43,830 bases of DNA from JADJLQ01 sp034439915 (GTDB lineage: Bacteria; Bacteroidota; Bacteroidia; Chitinophagales; Saprospiraceae), in the NCBI GenBank assembly GCA_034439915.1, contig JAWXBI010000124.1:1-43830 (forward strand), given 5' to 3'. A program made the position numbers and the translations under genes. The notes under the pieces are model-generated. The model saw only the letters and a program-made list of their open reading frames with translations. It did no database searches and had not been told where the DNA came from. Shown here piece after piece: positions 32,332 through 39,153 of the stretch (position 1 is the first letter of the stretch; each line of letters starts with the position of its first letter).

Positions 32332-32339
32332 TATTTTTG
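32332..32339 (+). promoter_or_regulatory. Candidate -7 box for the methyltransferase gene
   Basis: TATTTTTG is a full TAnnTTTG match nine bases before the ATG at 32349; TTTA 18 bases upstream is a poor -33 candidate. It separates this gene from the RimK/deacylase pair transcriptionally. Confidence 0.4.
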
Positions 32340-32348
32340 ACAGCGCTC

Positions 32349-33056
32349 ATGTCTAAGCTAAAATCTTTTGAACTATTCGGAAAGTTGTGTTTTTTGCTGG
32401 TGCTTTCGTGCAAAGAACCGAATGAAAAAATAAATCTTGCACCATTGGCGACCGATACGTTGTCCTCGGTGCAATCGATGACTCCGGAAACCACTGCAGT
32501 TCCGGGCAATATCATTAATCGGGTCGCCTGGCAAAAACCAAACTTGATCATTGAAAAACTAAGCCAGGACCTCAAAGGGAAGGTGGTGGCCGATATCGGT
32601 GCCGGCCCTACAGGCTTTTTCAGTATGTTGCTGGCGAGGAAGGGTGCCCAGGTGTTGGCCATTGATATTGATCCGGCGGCTTTATCCTACATAGAAAAAG
32701 AAAAAGCCAGCTTGGATAGTAGCCAGCAGCACCTGATTAAGACCAGATTGGCGAGAGTGGACGACCCCAGGTTAAATATAGAAGAAATCGATGCTGTACT
32801 GATTGTTAATACCATGGCTTATCTCGGCAATAAACCAACTTACCTTACCAATCTCAAGAATAACCTCAAAACCGGTGGAAAAATCGTCATTGTTGATTTT
32901 AAAATGAAAAGATTACCGGCGCAGATTGCTCCTCCCAAAAGTGAACGGATCTATGAGGATGTAGTGGAAGAATATTTATATCAGGCCGGATTCAAAAATA
33001 TAATCCTGGACGACCAATCGTTGAACTACCAATACATTATCACTGCGGAAAAATAA
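32349..33056 (+). CDS. SAM-dependent methyltransferase with lipoprotein signal peptide
   Basis: This 235-residue protein has two unexpected halves. Residues 1-20 (FELFGKLCFLLVLSCKEPNE) form a signal sequence with a lipobox-like VLSC, predicting a lipid-anchored Cys. After a Thr/Pro-rich linker comes a class I methyltransferase domain: VVADIGAGPTGFFSMLLARKG is motif I, AQVLAIDIDPAAL motif II with the acidic ribose-binding residue, and IDAVLIVNTMAYL and LKTGGKIVIVDFKM the later strands. The sequence RVAWQKPNLIIEKL before motif I is typical of this methyltransferase branch. The frame extends to a TTG at 32337, but the ATG is preferred. SAM is not known in the periplasm, so location and activity conflict. 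Confidence 0.82.
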   Translation: MSKLKSFELFGKLCFLLVLSCKEPNEKINLAPLATDTLSSVQSMTPETTAVPGNIINRVAWQKPNLIIEKLSQDLKGKVVADIGAGPTGFFSMLLARKGAQVLAIDIDPAALSYIEKEKASLDSSQQHLIKTRLARVDDPRLNIEEIDAVLIVNTMAYLGNKPTYLTNLKNNLKTGGKIVIVDFKMKRLPAQIAPPKSERIYEDVVEEYLYQAGFKNIILDDQSLNYQYIITAEK

Positions 33057-33111
33057 TTTTAAAGAGTTATCTATATTTATCCTGGTTAATAAAATTCAAT
33101 CTTAAGTTGAT

Positions 33112-34173
33112 ATGAGCAAATTAAAAAACGTAAAAGGCCCCGCTATTTTTTTAGCCCAATTCATGGGAGATCAACCTCCGTTTAACAGCCTGGAAAGTAT
33201 TTGCCGATGGGCAGCGGACCTTGGATATCTGGGTATCCAGATCCCATCTTGGGATGGCCGTCTGATTGATTTACCTACTGCAGCCTCCAGCAAAACGTAT
33301 TGTGATGACCTAAGAGGTACGGTATCCTCTTACGGCCTTGAAATCACAGAACTCTCTACTCATTTACAGGGGCAATTGGTAGCAGTTCATCCAGCTTATG
33401 ACGAATTGTTTGACGCATTTGCGCCGGATACTGTAAAAGGCAAACCCGCAGCCAGGGCGGAGTGGGCAGTGCAGACGGTAAAACAGGCAGCCCATGCCAG
33501 TAAAAATCTGGGACTTAAGGCTCATGCTACCTTTTCAGGTGCATTGATCTGGCATACGGTTTACCCTTGGCCCCAGCGCCCCAAAGGATTGGTGGATTCG
33601 GCCTTTAAAGAATTGGCTAAACGGTGGCTGCCGATTCTCAATGAATTTGATGAATGCGGGGTGGATGTGTGTTATGAAATCCATCCGGGGGAAGATTTGC
33701 ATGATGGTATCAGTTTTGAGCGTTTTTTAGCAGCTACAGGCCACCATAAGCGCTGCAATATATTATATGATCCCAGTCATTTTGTATTACAACATCTGGA
33801 TTATCTGGCTTACATCGATAATTACCATGACTATATCAAAATGTTCCATGTCAAAGACGCCGAACTTAATCCTACCGGGCGCAGCGGAGTATACGGGGGA
33901 TATGCCGATTGGGTGGACCGGGCCGGACGATTTCGGTCTTTAGGTGATGGCCAGGTGGATTTTAAAGCTATCTTCAGCAAACTAGCCCAATACGGATTTG
34001 AAGGCTGGGCGGTTTTGGAATGGGAGTGTTGTATTAAAGATTCGGGGCAAGGCGCAAAAGAAGGGGCCCCTTTTATACGGGACCATATGATTAAAGTAAC
34101 TGAAAGAGCTTTTGATGACTTTGCAGGAGGCGGGGCCGATGAAGCTTTTAATAATCGGGTGATGGGGATTTGA
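33112..34173 (+). CDS. Sugar phosphate isomerase/epimerase family TIM-barrel protein
   Basis: This is a 353-residue protein of the xylose-isomerase-like TIM-barrel superfamily (AP endonuclease family 2 fold). It has no signal peptide. Metal-site candidates are ITELSTHLQGQ, KAHATFSG, VCYEIHPGEDLHDG (Glu), NILYDPSHF (Asp, His), YIKMFHVKDAE (His, Asp) and GWAVLEWECC (Glu), in the order expected for the barrel strands. The metal site looks complete, so an isomerase or epimerase acting on a sugar or cyclitol is likely. The substrate is not determined. It is the last gene before the DinB gene on the other strand. Confidence 0.85.
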   Translation: MSKLKNVKGPAIFLAQFMGDQPPFNSLESICRWAADLGYLGIQIPSWDGRLIDLPTAASSKTYCDDLRGTVSSYGLEITELSTHLQGQLVAVHPAYDELFDAFAPDTVKGKPAARAEWAVQTVKQAAHASKNLGLKAHATFSGALIWHTVYPWPQRPKGLVDSAFKELAKRWLPILNEFDECGVDVCYEIHPGEDLHDGISFERFLAATGHHKRCNILYDPSHFVLQHLDYLAYIDNYHDYIKMFHVKDAELNPTGRSGVYGGYADWVDRAGRFRSLGDGQVDFKAIFSKLAQYGFEGWAVLEWECCIKDSGQGAKEGAPFIRDHMIKVTERAFDDFAGGGADEAFNNRVMGI

Positions 34174-34195
34174 GCTAAGAGAAGCGAGTAGCGAG

Positions 34196-34744
34196 CTATG
34201 AGATACGAGAAACTGAACCCTCAACCCTCACCCCATAATTTACGAGCAAACCATTCACATGGTGCCTTTCATGTCCAGCGATGATAAAAGCCAGGGCCCT
34301 TGCACTTAATTTATTTCCGCTGGCAGTACCCGTGCGGTCAAGGGCTTCCGGTGGCATATATTCAAATAAGGAGATCGTGGCATCCCTAACGGTTTCATAC
34401 TCGTGAATGATACTGGCTATACTGCGCTCCGGGGCTTTAGAGGGGCTGATATAATTATTTTGTTCAAACCCGGATAAAGGGGTCTGATCACCCCTGCCGA
34501 ATCGCAAGGCTCTATAGGCAAAAATCCGTTCGGTATCGATGATGTGCAACCACACTTCCTTTACAGACCACTTGTCTTCTGCATACCGGTAATCCCATTC
34601 GTCGAAACTAAGGGAGAACATCAATTTCCTTGAAGTTTTTTTTGCCTCTTTTAATACTGCGATGATATCGGCTTCCTGAACCAGATTGGAATATCTTATA
34701 AAATAACCTGCCATTTCATCGTCGTCTGGTCTTCGCCACTCCAT
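34196..34744 (-). CDS. DinB-superfamily protein
   Basis: This is a 182-residue four-helix-bundle protein of the DinB/YfiT type. The metal-binding histidine pattern is visible: WLHIIDTERIFAYRALRF (first His, about residue 66) and IAGHERHHVNGLL near residue 160 (second and third His). SVKEVW before the first His is typical (W-S-[VI]-x-E-[VI]). Family members are thought to be thiol- or metal-dependent transferases; no reaction can be assigned here. An internal ATG ten codons in (34714) is an alternative start. Its last codons run into the CGAG-rich repeat, so the C-terminus may have been extended by it. Confidence 0.85.
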   Translation of the reverse strand: MEWRRPDDDEMAGYFIRYSNLVQEADIIAVLKEAKKTSRKLMFSLSFDEWDYRYAEDKWSVKEVWLHIIDTERIFAYRALRFGRGDQTPLSGFEQNNYISPSKAPERSIASIIHEYETVRDATISLFEYMPPEALDRTGTASGNKLSARALAFIIAGHERHHVNGLLVNYGVRVEGSVSRIS

Positions 34745-34752
34745 AGATCAGT

Positions 34753-34760
34753 TAATTTTG
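34753..34760 (+). promoter_or_regulatory. Candidate -7 box for the TPR lipoprotein gene
   Basis: TAATTTTG, a full TAnnTTTG match, lies 26 bases before the ATG at 34787, leaving a leader of about 18-20 bases. The -33 region is inside the divergent DinB gene and shows no TTTG. Confidence 0.4.
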
Positions 34761-34786
34761 GTTGCTAAATTGCAGCATTTTAAACA

Positions 34787-35776
34787 ATGTACCTTAAAAA
34801 TATCATTTTTTTTACCGGTCTCTTATCCCTGTTTCACTGCAGGCAAACACCGGATTCAGGCCGGGATGTCGCTGGAGATGCCCGTATCCAGATACTGGAT
34901 AAAACAATTGACGAGCATCCTTTTGAGGATAGCCTATATTCTATCCGGGCCAATTATTATTATGAGCATGGGTTATTTGACCAGGCGGTCCAGGATATAC
35001 AATATGCGATCAAACTCGATTCACTTCAACCGGCTTATTATCATTTGCTTGCGGATATCTTTTTGGATAAACAACAATCTTATGAAGCATTAAATAGTTT
35101 GTATCAGGCTTCACAGCTTTTTCCGCGACGCGTGGCCACCCTGCTCAAACTCTGTGAATTTCAATATATCCTCAAACAATATGAGGCTTCTTTAAAAACC
35201 ATTCAAATCATCCAGGGCATTGAACCCTTAAATGCCGAATCCTTTTTTATGGCCGGATTGAATTACAGAGATTTAAAAGACACCATGAATGCCCTTTCCG
35301 CATTAAAATATGCTACCAGCCTCGACGATCGTCATGTCGATGCCTGGATTGTAGCCGGTCAGTTGACACAATCCACGGATCCATCAATGGCTTTATCTTA
35401 TTTTGAAAATGCCGTAAGGGTGGATACGACTAATATTTTATCCTTGCATAGTTTGGCTGGTTTTTATCAGAACCAAATGGAATACAAAAAGTCCCTGAGC
35501 TTATATCGTAAAATCATTGAAATGGATCCCACGTATGCCGATGCCTTTGTTCATACCGGAATGATTTATTTTAATTTGGATTCGTTTGCCCAGGCATTAA
35601 ATTCTTTTGATATCCTCTGCCGTCTCGAAGCCACCAACCCGGATTATTCTTATTACCGGGGGACTGCCCATGAAGCACTGGGTAATATACCGGCCGCCAG
35701 GCTGGATTATCAACAAAGCCTGCGCCTGGATCCTCTGCATGCCGGGGCAAAAGCTGCTTTTGATCTTTTAAAATAA
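34787..35776 (+). CDS. Tetratricopeptide-repeat protein, probable lipoprotein
   Basis: This 329-residue protein has a hydrophobic leader with a Cys at residue 18 (FFTGLLSLFHCRQTPDS), a loose Bacteroidota-type lipobox. The rest is a stack of about eight TPR units with the usual spacing of small and aromatic residues, for example LFDQAVQDIQYAIKLDSLQP, SLYRKIIEMDPTYADAFVHT and ARLDYQQSLRLDPLHAGAK. It is probably an envelope scaffold for protein assembly. It is followed within 60 bases by the TlpA-like thioredoxin gene on the same strand. Confidence 0.8.
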   Translation: MYLKNIIFFTGLLSLFHCRQTPDSGRDVAGDARIQILDKTIDEHPFEDSLYSIRANYYYEHGLFDQAVQDIQYAIKLDSLQPAYYHLLADIFLDKQQSYEALNSLYQASQLFPRRVATLLKLCEFQYILKQYEASLKTIQIIQGIEPLNAESFFMAGLNYRDLKDTMNALSALKYATSLDDRHVDAWIVAGQLTQSTDPSMALSYFENAVRVDTTNILSLHSLAGFYQNQMEYKKSLSLYRKIIEMDPTYADAFVHTGMIYFNLDSFAQALNSFDILCRLEATNPDYSYYRGTAHEALGNIPAARLDYQQSLRLDPLHAGAKAAFDLLK

Positions 35777-35829
35777 TCCCAAACCGCACTTTGTATTTTC
35801 AGTTACCTTTAACCCTCCAAATACCTCCA

Positions 35830-36387
35830 ATGAGATTATTCAGTGGTATAATTGTTTTGACTGTATTTATAGCCTGTAAATCATCCCCGGAACCGGTGAA
35901 TATTCAAACCATACCACAGGCCAATAAGGGTCCCCTGGACCTCAATGAATATCCTTATGCAGTGCCTTTAAAGGACCCTGACAACAAAATTTTTACTTCC
36001 ACAGAAATATTTCCTAAAGCAGATAAACCTACCGTAGTTTTATTTTGGCTGACTACCTGTAAACCCTGTACCAGAGAATTGACGGCCATTCAACAAAACT
36101 TTGATACCTGGCAACGAGAGGTTCCCTTTCACCTGGTGGCCCTGTCGGAAGACCACGTTGATGCGTATCAGGCTTTTGTCAGCCGGGTAAAAAAAGAACA
36201 ATGGCCCTTTGATGCTTACATGGATATGGAAAGGCGTTTCCAGGATTTATTGCCGGGCAATCTCAACGGCCTCCCCCAGACTTTTATTTTTGATAAACAC
36301 GGTAACCTGACCTGGAAAAAAAGGGGATTCTTACCCGGGGATGAAGCCCAATACCTGGGTAAAATAAAAGAAGCCGCTGGTTCTTGA
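35830..36387 (+). CDS. TlpA-like thioredoxin-fold lipoprotein
   Basis: This 185-residue protein has a lipoprotein-like signal (MRLFSGIIVLTVFIACKSSP) and a thioredoxin-fold domain with the redox motif WLTTCKPCTRELTAI. Later come FHLVALSEDH, the region with LNGLPQTFIFDKHGN containing the cis-Pro, and WKKRGF. TlpA/ResA-type proteins reduce disulfides in the periplasm, for example during cytochrome c maturation. The CKPC pair is intact, so it should be active. The reading frame opens 13 codons earlier, but the ATG at 35830 starts the signal peptide. Confidence 0.88.
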   Translation: MRLFSGIIVLTVFIACKSSPEPVNIQTIPQANKGPLDLNEYPYAVPLKDPDNKIFTSTEIFPKADKPTVVLFWLTTCKPCTRELTAIQQNFDTWQREVPFHLVALSEDHVDAYQAFVSRVKKEQWPFDAYMDMERRFQDLLPGNLNGLPQTFIFDKHGNLTWKKRGFLPGDEAQYLGKIKEAAGS

Positions 36388-36421
36388 AAATTTGTAGTTA
36401 ACTTAGTACAAACAAATTGAT

Positions 36422-36622
36422 ATGGCTGTTTTAAAAGTAATCGAAGTACTGTCCAACTCTACTAAAAGCTTTGAAGATGCAATTGAAAAAGCAGTGAAAA
36501 AAGCGGACAAAACCTTAAAAAATATACGATCCGTCAATGTCAAAAACATGAGCGTAACCGTAGACAGTGGTAAAATCAAGGAATACCGCGTCAATCTTCA
36601 CCTTAGTTTTGAACTCGAATAA
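36422..36622 (+). CDS. Dodecin family protein (first of tandem pair)
   Basis: This 66-residue protein has the dodecin beta-alpha-beta-beta pattern: LKVIEVLSNSTKSFEDAIEK, then VKKADKTLKNIRSVNVKN and KIKEYRVNLHLSFELE. Dodecins assemble as hollow 12-mers that bind flavin or CoA. Aligned to Halobacterium dodecin, position 36 is Ser instead of the flavin-stacking Trp, and the residue after the conserved Tyr (position 55) is Arg instead of Gln. Flavin binding of the classical type is therefore unlikely. It lies 34 bases after the TlpA-like gene and 9 bases before a second dodecin. Confidence 0.92.
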   Translation: MAVLKVIEVLSNSTKSFEDAIEKAVKKADKTLKNIRSVNVKNMSVTVDSGKIKEYRVNLHLSFELE

Positions 36623-36631
36623 TCCATTCCT

Positions 36632-36826
36632 ATGATCAAAGTAATCGAATTAATGTCCAGTTCTCCCAGTTCCTGGACCGATGCGACCAATCAGGCTATT
36701 AAAAAAGCGTCTAAGACCATGCGCAATCTCAAATCCGCACATATCCAAAATTTTTCTGCTACGGTGGATAAGGGCAAAATCAAGGAATACAGGGTCAACC
36801 TTAAATTGAGTTTTGAGGTGGAGTAG
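36632..36826 (+). CDS. Dodecin family protein (second of tandem pair)
   Basis: This 64-residue dodecin is about 58% identical (37 of 64 aligned residues, counted by eye) to the gene just before it, so the pair arose by tandem duplication or came together long ago. KIKEYRVNL is shared exactly. Ser again replaces the canonical Trp (NLKSAHIQN) and Arg the canonical Gln. With two co-expressed chains the shell could be a hetero-oligomer. Confidence 0.92.
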   Translation: MIKVIELMSSSPSSWTDATNQAIKKASKTMRNLKSAHIQNFSATVDKGKIKEYRVNLKLSFEVE

Positions 36827-36832
36827 AAGTGA

Positions 36833-36924
36833 AGGTTGAGGCCTGCCCGAATTCCGGTAACGGAAGGCGGGTTGATGTTAAGGCCTGCCCGAATGCCGGT
36901 AACGGAAGGCGGGTTAAGGTTAAG
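36833..36924. repeat. Two tandem 42-bp palindromic repeat units
   Basis: Units at 36841-36882 and 36883-36924 differ at only a few positions; the sequence just left of unit 1 resembles the unit end. Each core is GCCTGCCCGAA followed by [TG]CCGGTAACGGAAGGCGGG. In unit 1 it can fold as TTCCG-GTAA-CGGAA with an outer GCCCG/CGGGT stem. The 42-bp period keeps frame. It looks like a dispersed intergenic palindromic repeat. Confidence 0.6.
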
Positions 36925-36942
36925 AAATTCTCTTCAACAAAC

Positions 36943-37362
36943 ATGATTAAACCAGAGCTTTTGTTTACCAAAATCCAACACCTTGGTATTCCAGTGACCG
37001 ACCTGTCGAGATCCATTCCGTTTTATCAAAACCTGGGGTTTCAATTGGTCATGGACTCCCCATTTGATCATCAGGAGGGTCAGGGCCGGTGTATTATGAT
37101 GCAAAAGATAGAGATCTTATTGGAGTTATATCAATTTCCGCTCTCTACACTTGAATCGATCAGAACCCGCCGGGATGGACATATCGACCACATCGCATTT
37201 GATGTACCGGATATTGACCAGGCGTTTGAGGTCCTGAGTCAAAATGGGTTCATTCCTCTTGAATCCTCACCCGTATTTTTACCATTCTGGGCGAGGGGTT
37301 GCAGGTTTTTTAACATCCTGGGTCCGGACGGGGAAAGATTGGAATTTAACCAAATTTTATAA
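36943..37362 (+). CDS. VOC-superfamily (glyoxalase/bleomycin-resistance-like) protein
   Basis: This is a 139-residue metalloenzyme-fold protein with two beta-alpha-beta-beta-beta modules. It shows KIQHLGIPVTDLSRSIPFYQ with the first metal His, LGFQLVM, IEILLELYQFP with Glu, GHIDHIAFDVPDIDQAFEVL with the second His, and the terminal GPDGERLEFNQIL with Glu. All four metal positions appear present, so an isomerase, lyase or dioxygenase-type activity is possible; no substrate can be named. The frame is open further upstream, but that part is the palindromic repeat, so the ATG at 36943 is chosen. Confidence 0.85.
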   Translation: MIKPELLFTKIQHLGIPVTDLSRSIPFYQNLGFQLVMDSPFDHQEGQGRCIMMQKIEILLELYQFPLSTLESIRTRRDGHIDHIAFDVPDIDQAFEVLSQNGFIPLESSPVFLPFWARGCRFFNILGPDGERLEFNQIL

Positions 37363-37422
37363 CCGGTAAATAAACCAATTTCGGATCATGTACCGTTTTG
37401 TGTATCAGGTTGTCCGCACGGC

Positions 37423-37690
37423 GGCACCAGGTCTCTGGATGACTATGGATATACCGATGATGGACTCAATCGGGCTCGCGAATGCCAAATACAGCGATTG
37501 TATCGGCAGCTACTCCTTCAAATGCTAATCGCTATACCTTCTCCAATACCTCTGACCAGAATAGCAATATGATTTCCGATGGCTCCAAAGGCATCATTGA
37601 AATAAAATACAATCATCTCAATATTCTCCTCCACCCCCGACAATAAATTGGTTTTCCAAACTATCAATCAGGGACCAATACCCTTGCTCA
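37423..37690 (+). pseudogene. Decayed remnant of an Rhs/YD-repeat protein gene
   Basis: This is the only stretch over 300 bases without an intact gene (37363-37816). Reading with frame changes gives typical Rhs-repeat text: DDYGYTDDGLNR near 37441, then AKYSDCIGSYS near 37484, NANRYTFSNTSDQNSNMISD and GSKGIIEIKYNHLN from 37521 to 37622, and PPPTINWFS from about 37630. The NxNMISDxxKGI...YNHLNLP-like core is characteristic of Bacteroidota Rhs/YD proteins. At least three frameshifts interrupt it, and no start or C-terminal toxin part remains. The rest of the gap, to 37816, shows no further recognisable feature. Confidence 0.7.
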
Positions 37691-37816
37691 GAACGTTGCT
37701 TCATTGCGAAAAATAAAAAAATCAACAAAGTTTATGCTGAAAAATGGTATTTTATTACAAATTCAGTGCATTACCGGTTACGGTCTATCTGAAGAAGATG
37801 GTATAAAAAAATCAAT

Positions 37817-39091
37817 ATGAAAATATATTATTCCCCCCTGATCACGTCTCGGACAAAATGTATATCCCTTATTTTGTTAATACTGATCTACTGTTCCTAC
37901 CGGGTTTCAGCCCAGTATCCCGGGATAAATGAAGATATAGTCCGGCACCGGAAAGGGGTGATTATGGTCCAGGCCAGACCGGGCGCAGTGGTTAAAATAG
38001 AACAAATAAGTCACGAATTCTGGTTTGGATGCGCCATAAGTAATGGATTTGTCGGAACAGCAATGTCTGATCAGGACAAGCAACAATACCAGGAGAAATT
38101 TCTTCAAAACTTTAATTCCGCCGTCACTGAAAATGCCGTCAAGTGGGCCAATATGGAGCGACAGAAAGGCCAGGTGGATTATTCAGTGGTTGATGGCATC
38201 CTCCACTGGACGGAAAAAAATCATATCCCCCTTCGTGCTCACAATCTGTTCTGGGGAATTTCAAAATTTGTCCAACCCTGGGTTAAAGAATTAGATGATT
38301 CTACGCTCCGGCAGACGCTGCAGCGACGGGCAGAAACCGTAACCAAAAAATATAAAGGCAGGTTTGCGGAGTACGATCTCAACAACGAAATGGTTCATGG
38401 CAACTATTATGAAGACCGCTTAGGCTCGGAAATCACCAAACTCATGGCACAGTGGGCACACCAGGGTGATCCCGATGCCAAACTCTTTTTGAATGATTAC
38501 GACATCCTTACTGGCAATAAATTACCGGAATATATGGCCCAGATTCGCAAATTATTAGGCCAGGGTATACCTATAGCCGGTATCGGAGTCCAGGGTCACC
38601 TGCATACCGATACCTTTGACCGACACCAGGTAAAAAATGCGCTGGACTCCCTATCCATATTTAAATTACCTATCCGGATCACCGAATTTAATATGCCCGG
38701 ACAACGCTCAACATACTACAGGGAAAATATCAAAGAAATGACCCAGGAGGAAGAAGAGCTGAAAGCCAAAGAATTGGTTGATTATTATAAAATCTGTTTT
38801 GCCCACCCGGCAGTGGAAGGCATATTGATGTGGGGGTTCTGGGCAGGGGCCAACTGGATTCCGATCTCATCGCTTTACCGCCGTGACTGGTCTCCAACTC
38901 CGGCAGCAGATGCCTATCATCAGCTGATTTTTAATGAATGGTGGACCAGGGAATCCAAAACCATGGACAAAAAAGGCAGCATGTCCATTCCTGCATTTTA
39001 TGGAAAATATAAAATATCCGTCAATGACCAGTCCAGAGAGATTGACTTATCTAAACCAACTGGTAAGGCTACAGTGAATTTTAAAAAATAA
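37817..39091 (+). CDS. GH10 endo-1,4-beta-xylanase, secreted
   Basis: This 424-residue glycoside hydrolase has a signal peptide ending near residue 33 (SYRVSAQ) and one GH10 catalytic barrel at about residues 65-375. The acid/base Glu is E191 (AEYDLNNEMVHG) and the nucleophile E290 (IRITEFNMPG); both GH10 signatures are intact. Other conserved parts are ENAVKWANMERQKGQVDYS, PLRAHNLFWG and GILMWGFWAGANW. It cleaves internal xylan linkages outside the cell. About 50 C-terminal residues do not resemble a carbohydrate-binding module. No SusC/SusD, other glycosidase or xylose genes are adjacent, so it is an orphan enzyme rather than part of a utilisation locus. Confidence 0.94.
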   Translation: MKIYYSPLITSRTKCISLILLILIYCSYRVSAQYPGINEDIVRHRKGVIMVQARPGAVVKIEQISHEFWFGCAISNGFVGTAMSDQDKQQYQEKFLQNFNSAVTENAVKWANMERQKGQVDYSVVDGILHWTEKNHIPLRAHNLFWGISKFVQPWVKELDDSTLRQTLQRRAETVTKKYKGRFAEYDLNNEMVHGNYYEDRLGSEITKLMAQWAHQGDPDAKLFLNDYDILTGNKLPEYMAQIRKLLGQGIPIAGIGVQGHLHTDTFDRHQVKNALDSLSIFKLPIRITEFNMPGQRSTYYRENIKEMTQEEEELKAKELVDYYKICFAHPAVEGILMWGFWAGANWIPISSLYRRDWSPTPAADAYHQLIFNEWWTRESKTMDKKGSMSIPAFYGKYKISVNDQSREIDLSKPTGKATVNFKK

Positions 39092-39109
39092 CTCAACCAG
39101 ACGTTAATA

Positions 39110-39134
39110 TTTTGAATGCATATCTATCAACGTC
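39110..39134. terminator. Weak inverted repeat between convergent genes
   Basis: GACGTT and AACGTC face each other across a 13-base loop in the 62-base spacer between the convergent xylanase and TIM-barrel genes. The stem is only six pairs with no T-run, so a terminator role is a guess. Confidence 0.2.
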
Positions 39135-39153
39135 ATCATCGGCCCGGCCAGGC

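Noticed and set aside
36829..36942. N-terminal extension of the VOC protein from a GTG at 36829
   Set aside because: The extra 38 codons are just the 42-bp palindromic repeat read in frame; the VOC fold starts after the ATG at 36943.
37680..37816. Possible short protein just before the xylanase (frame ending SEEDGIKKSI)
   Set aside because: It has no start codon of its own in a sensible place and continues the decayed Rhs region; it is treated as part of the relic or plain spacer.
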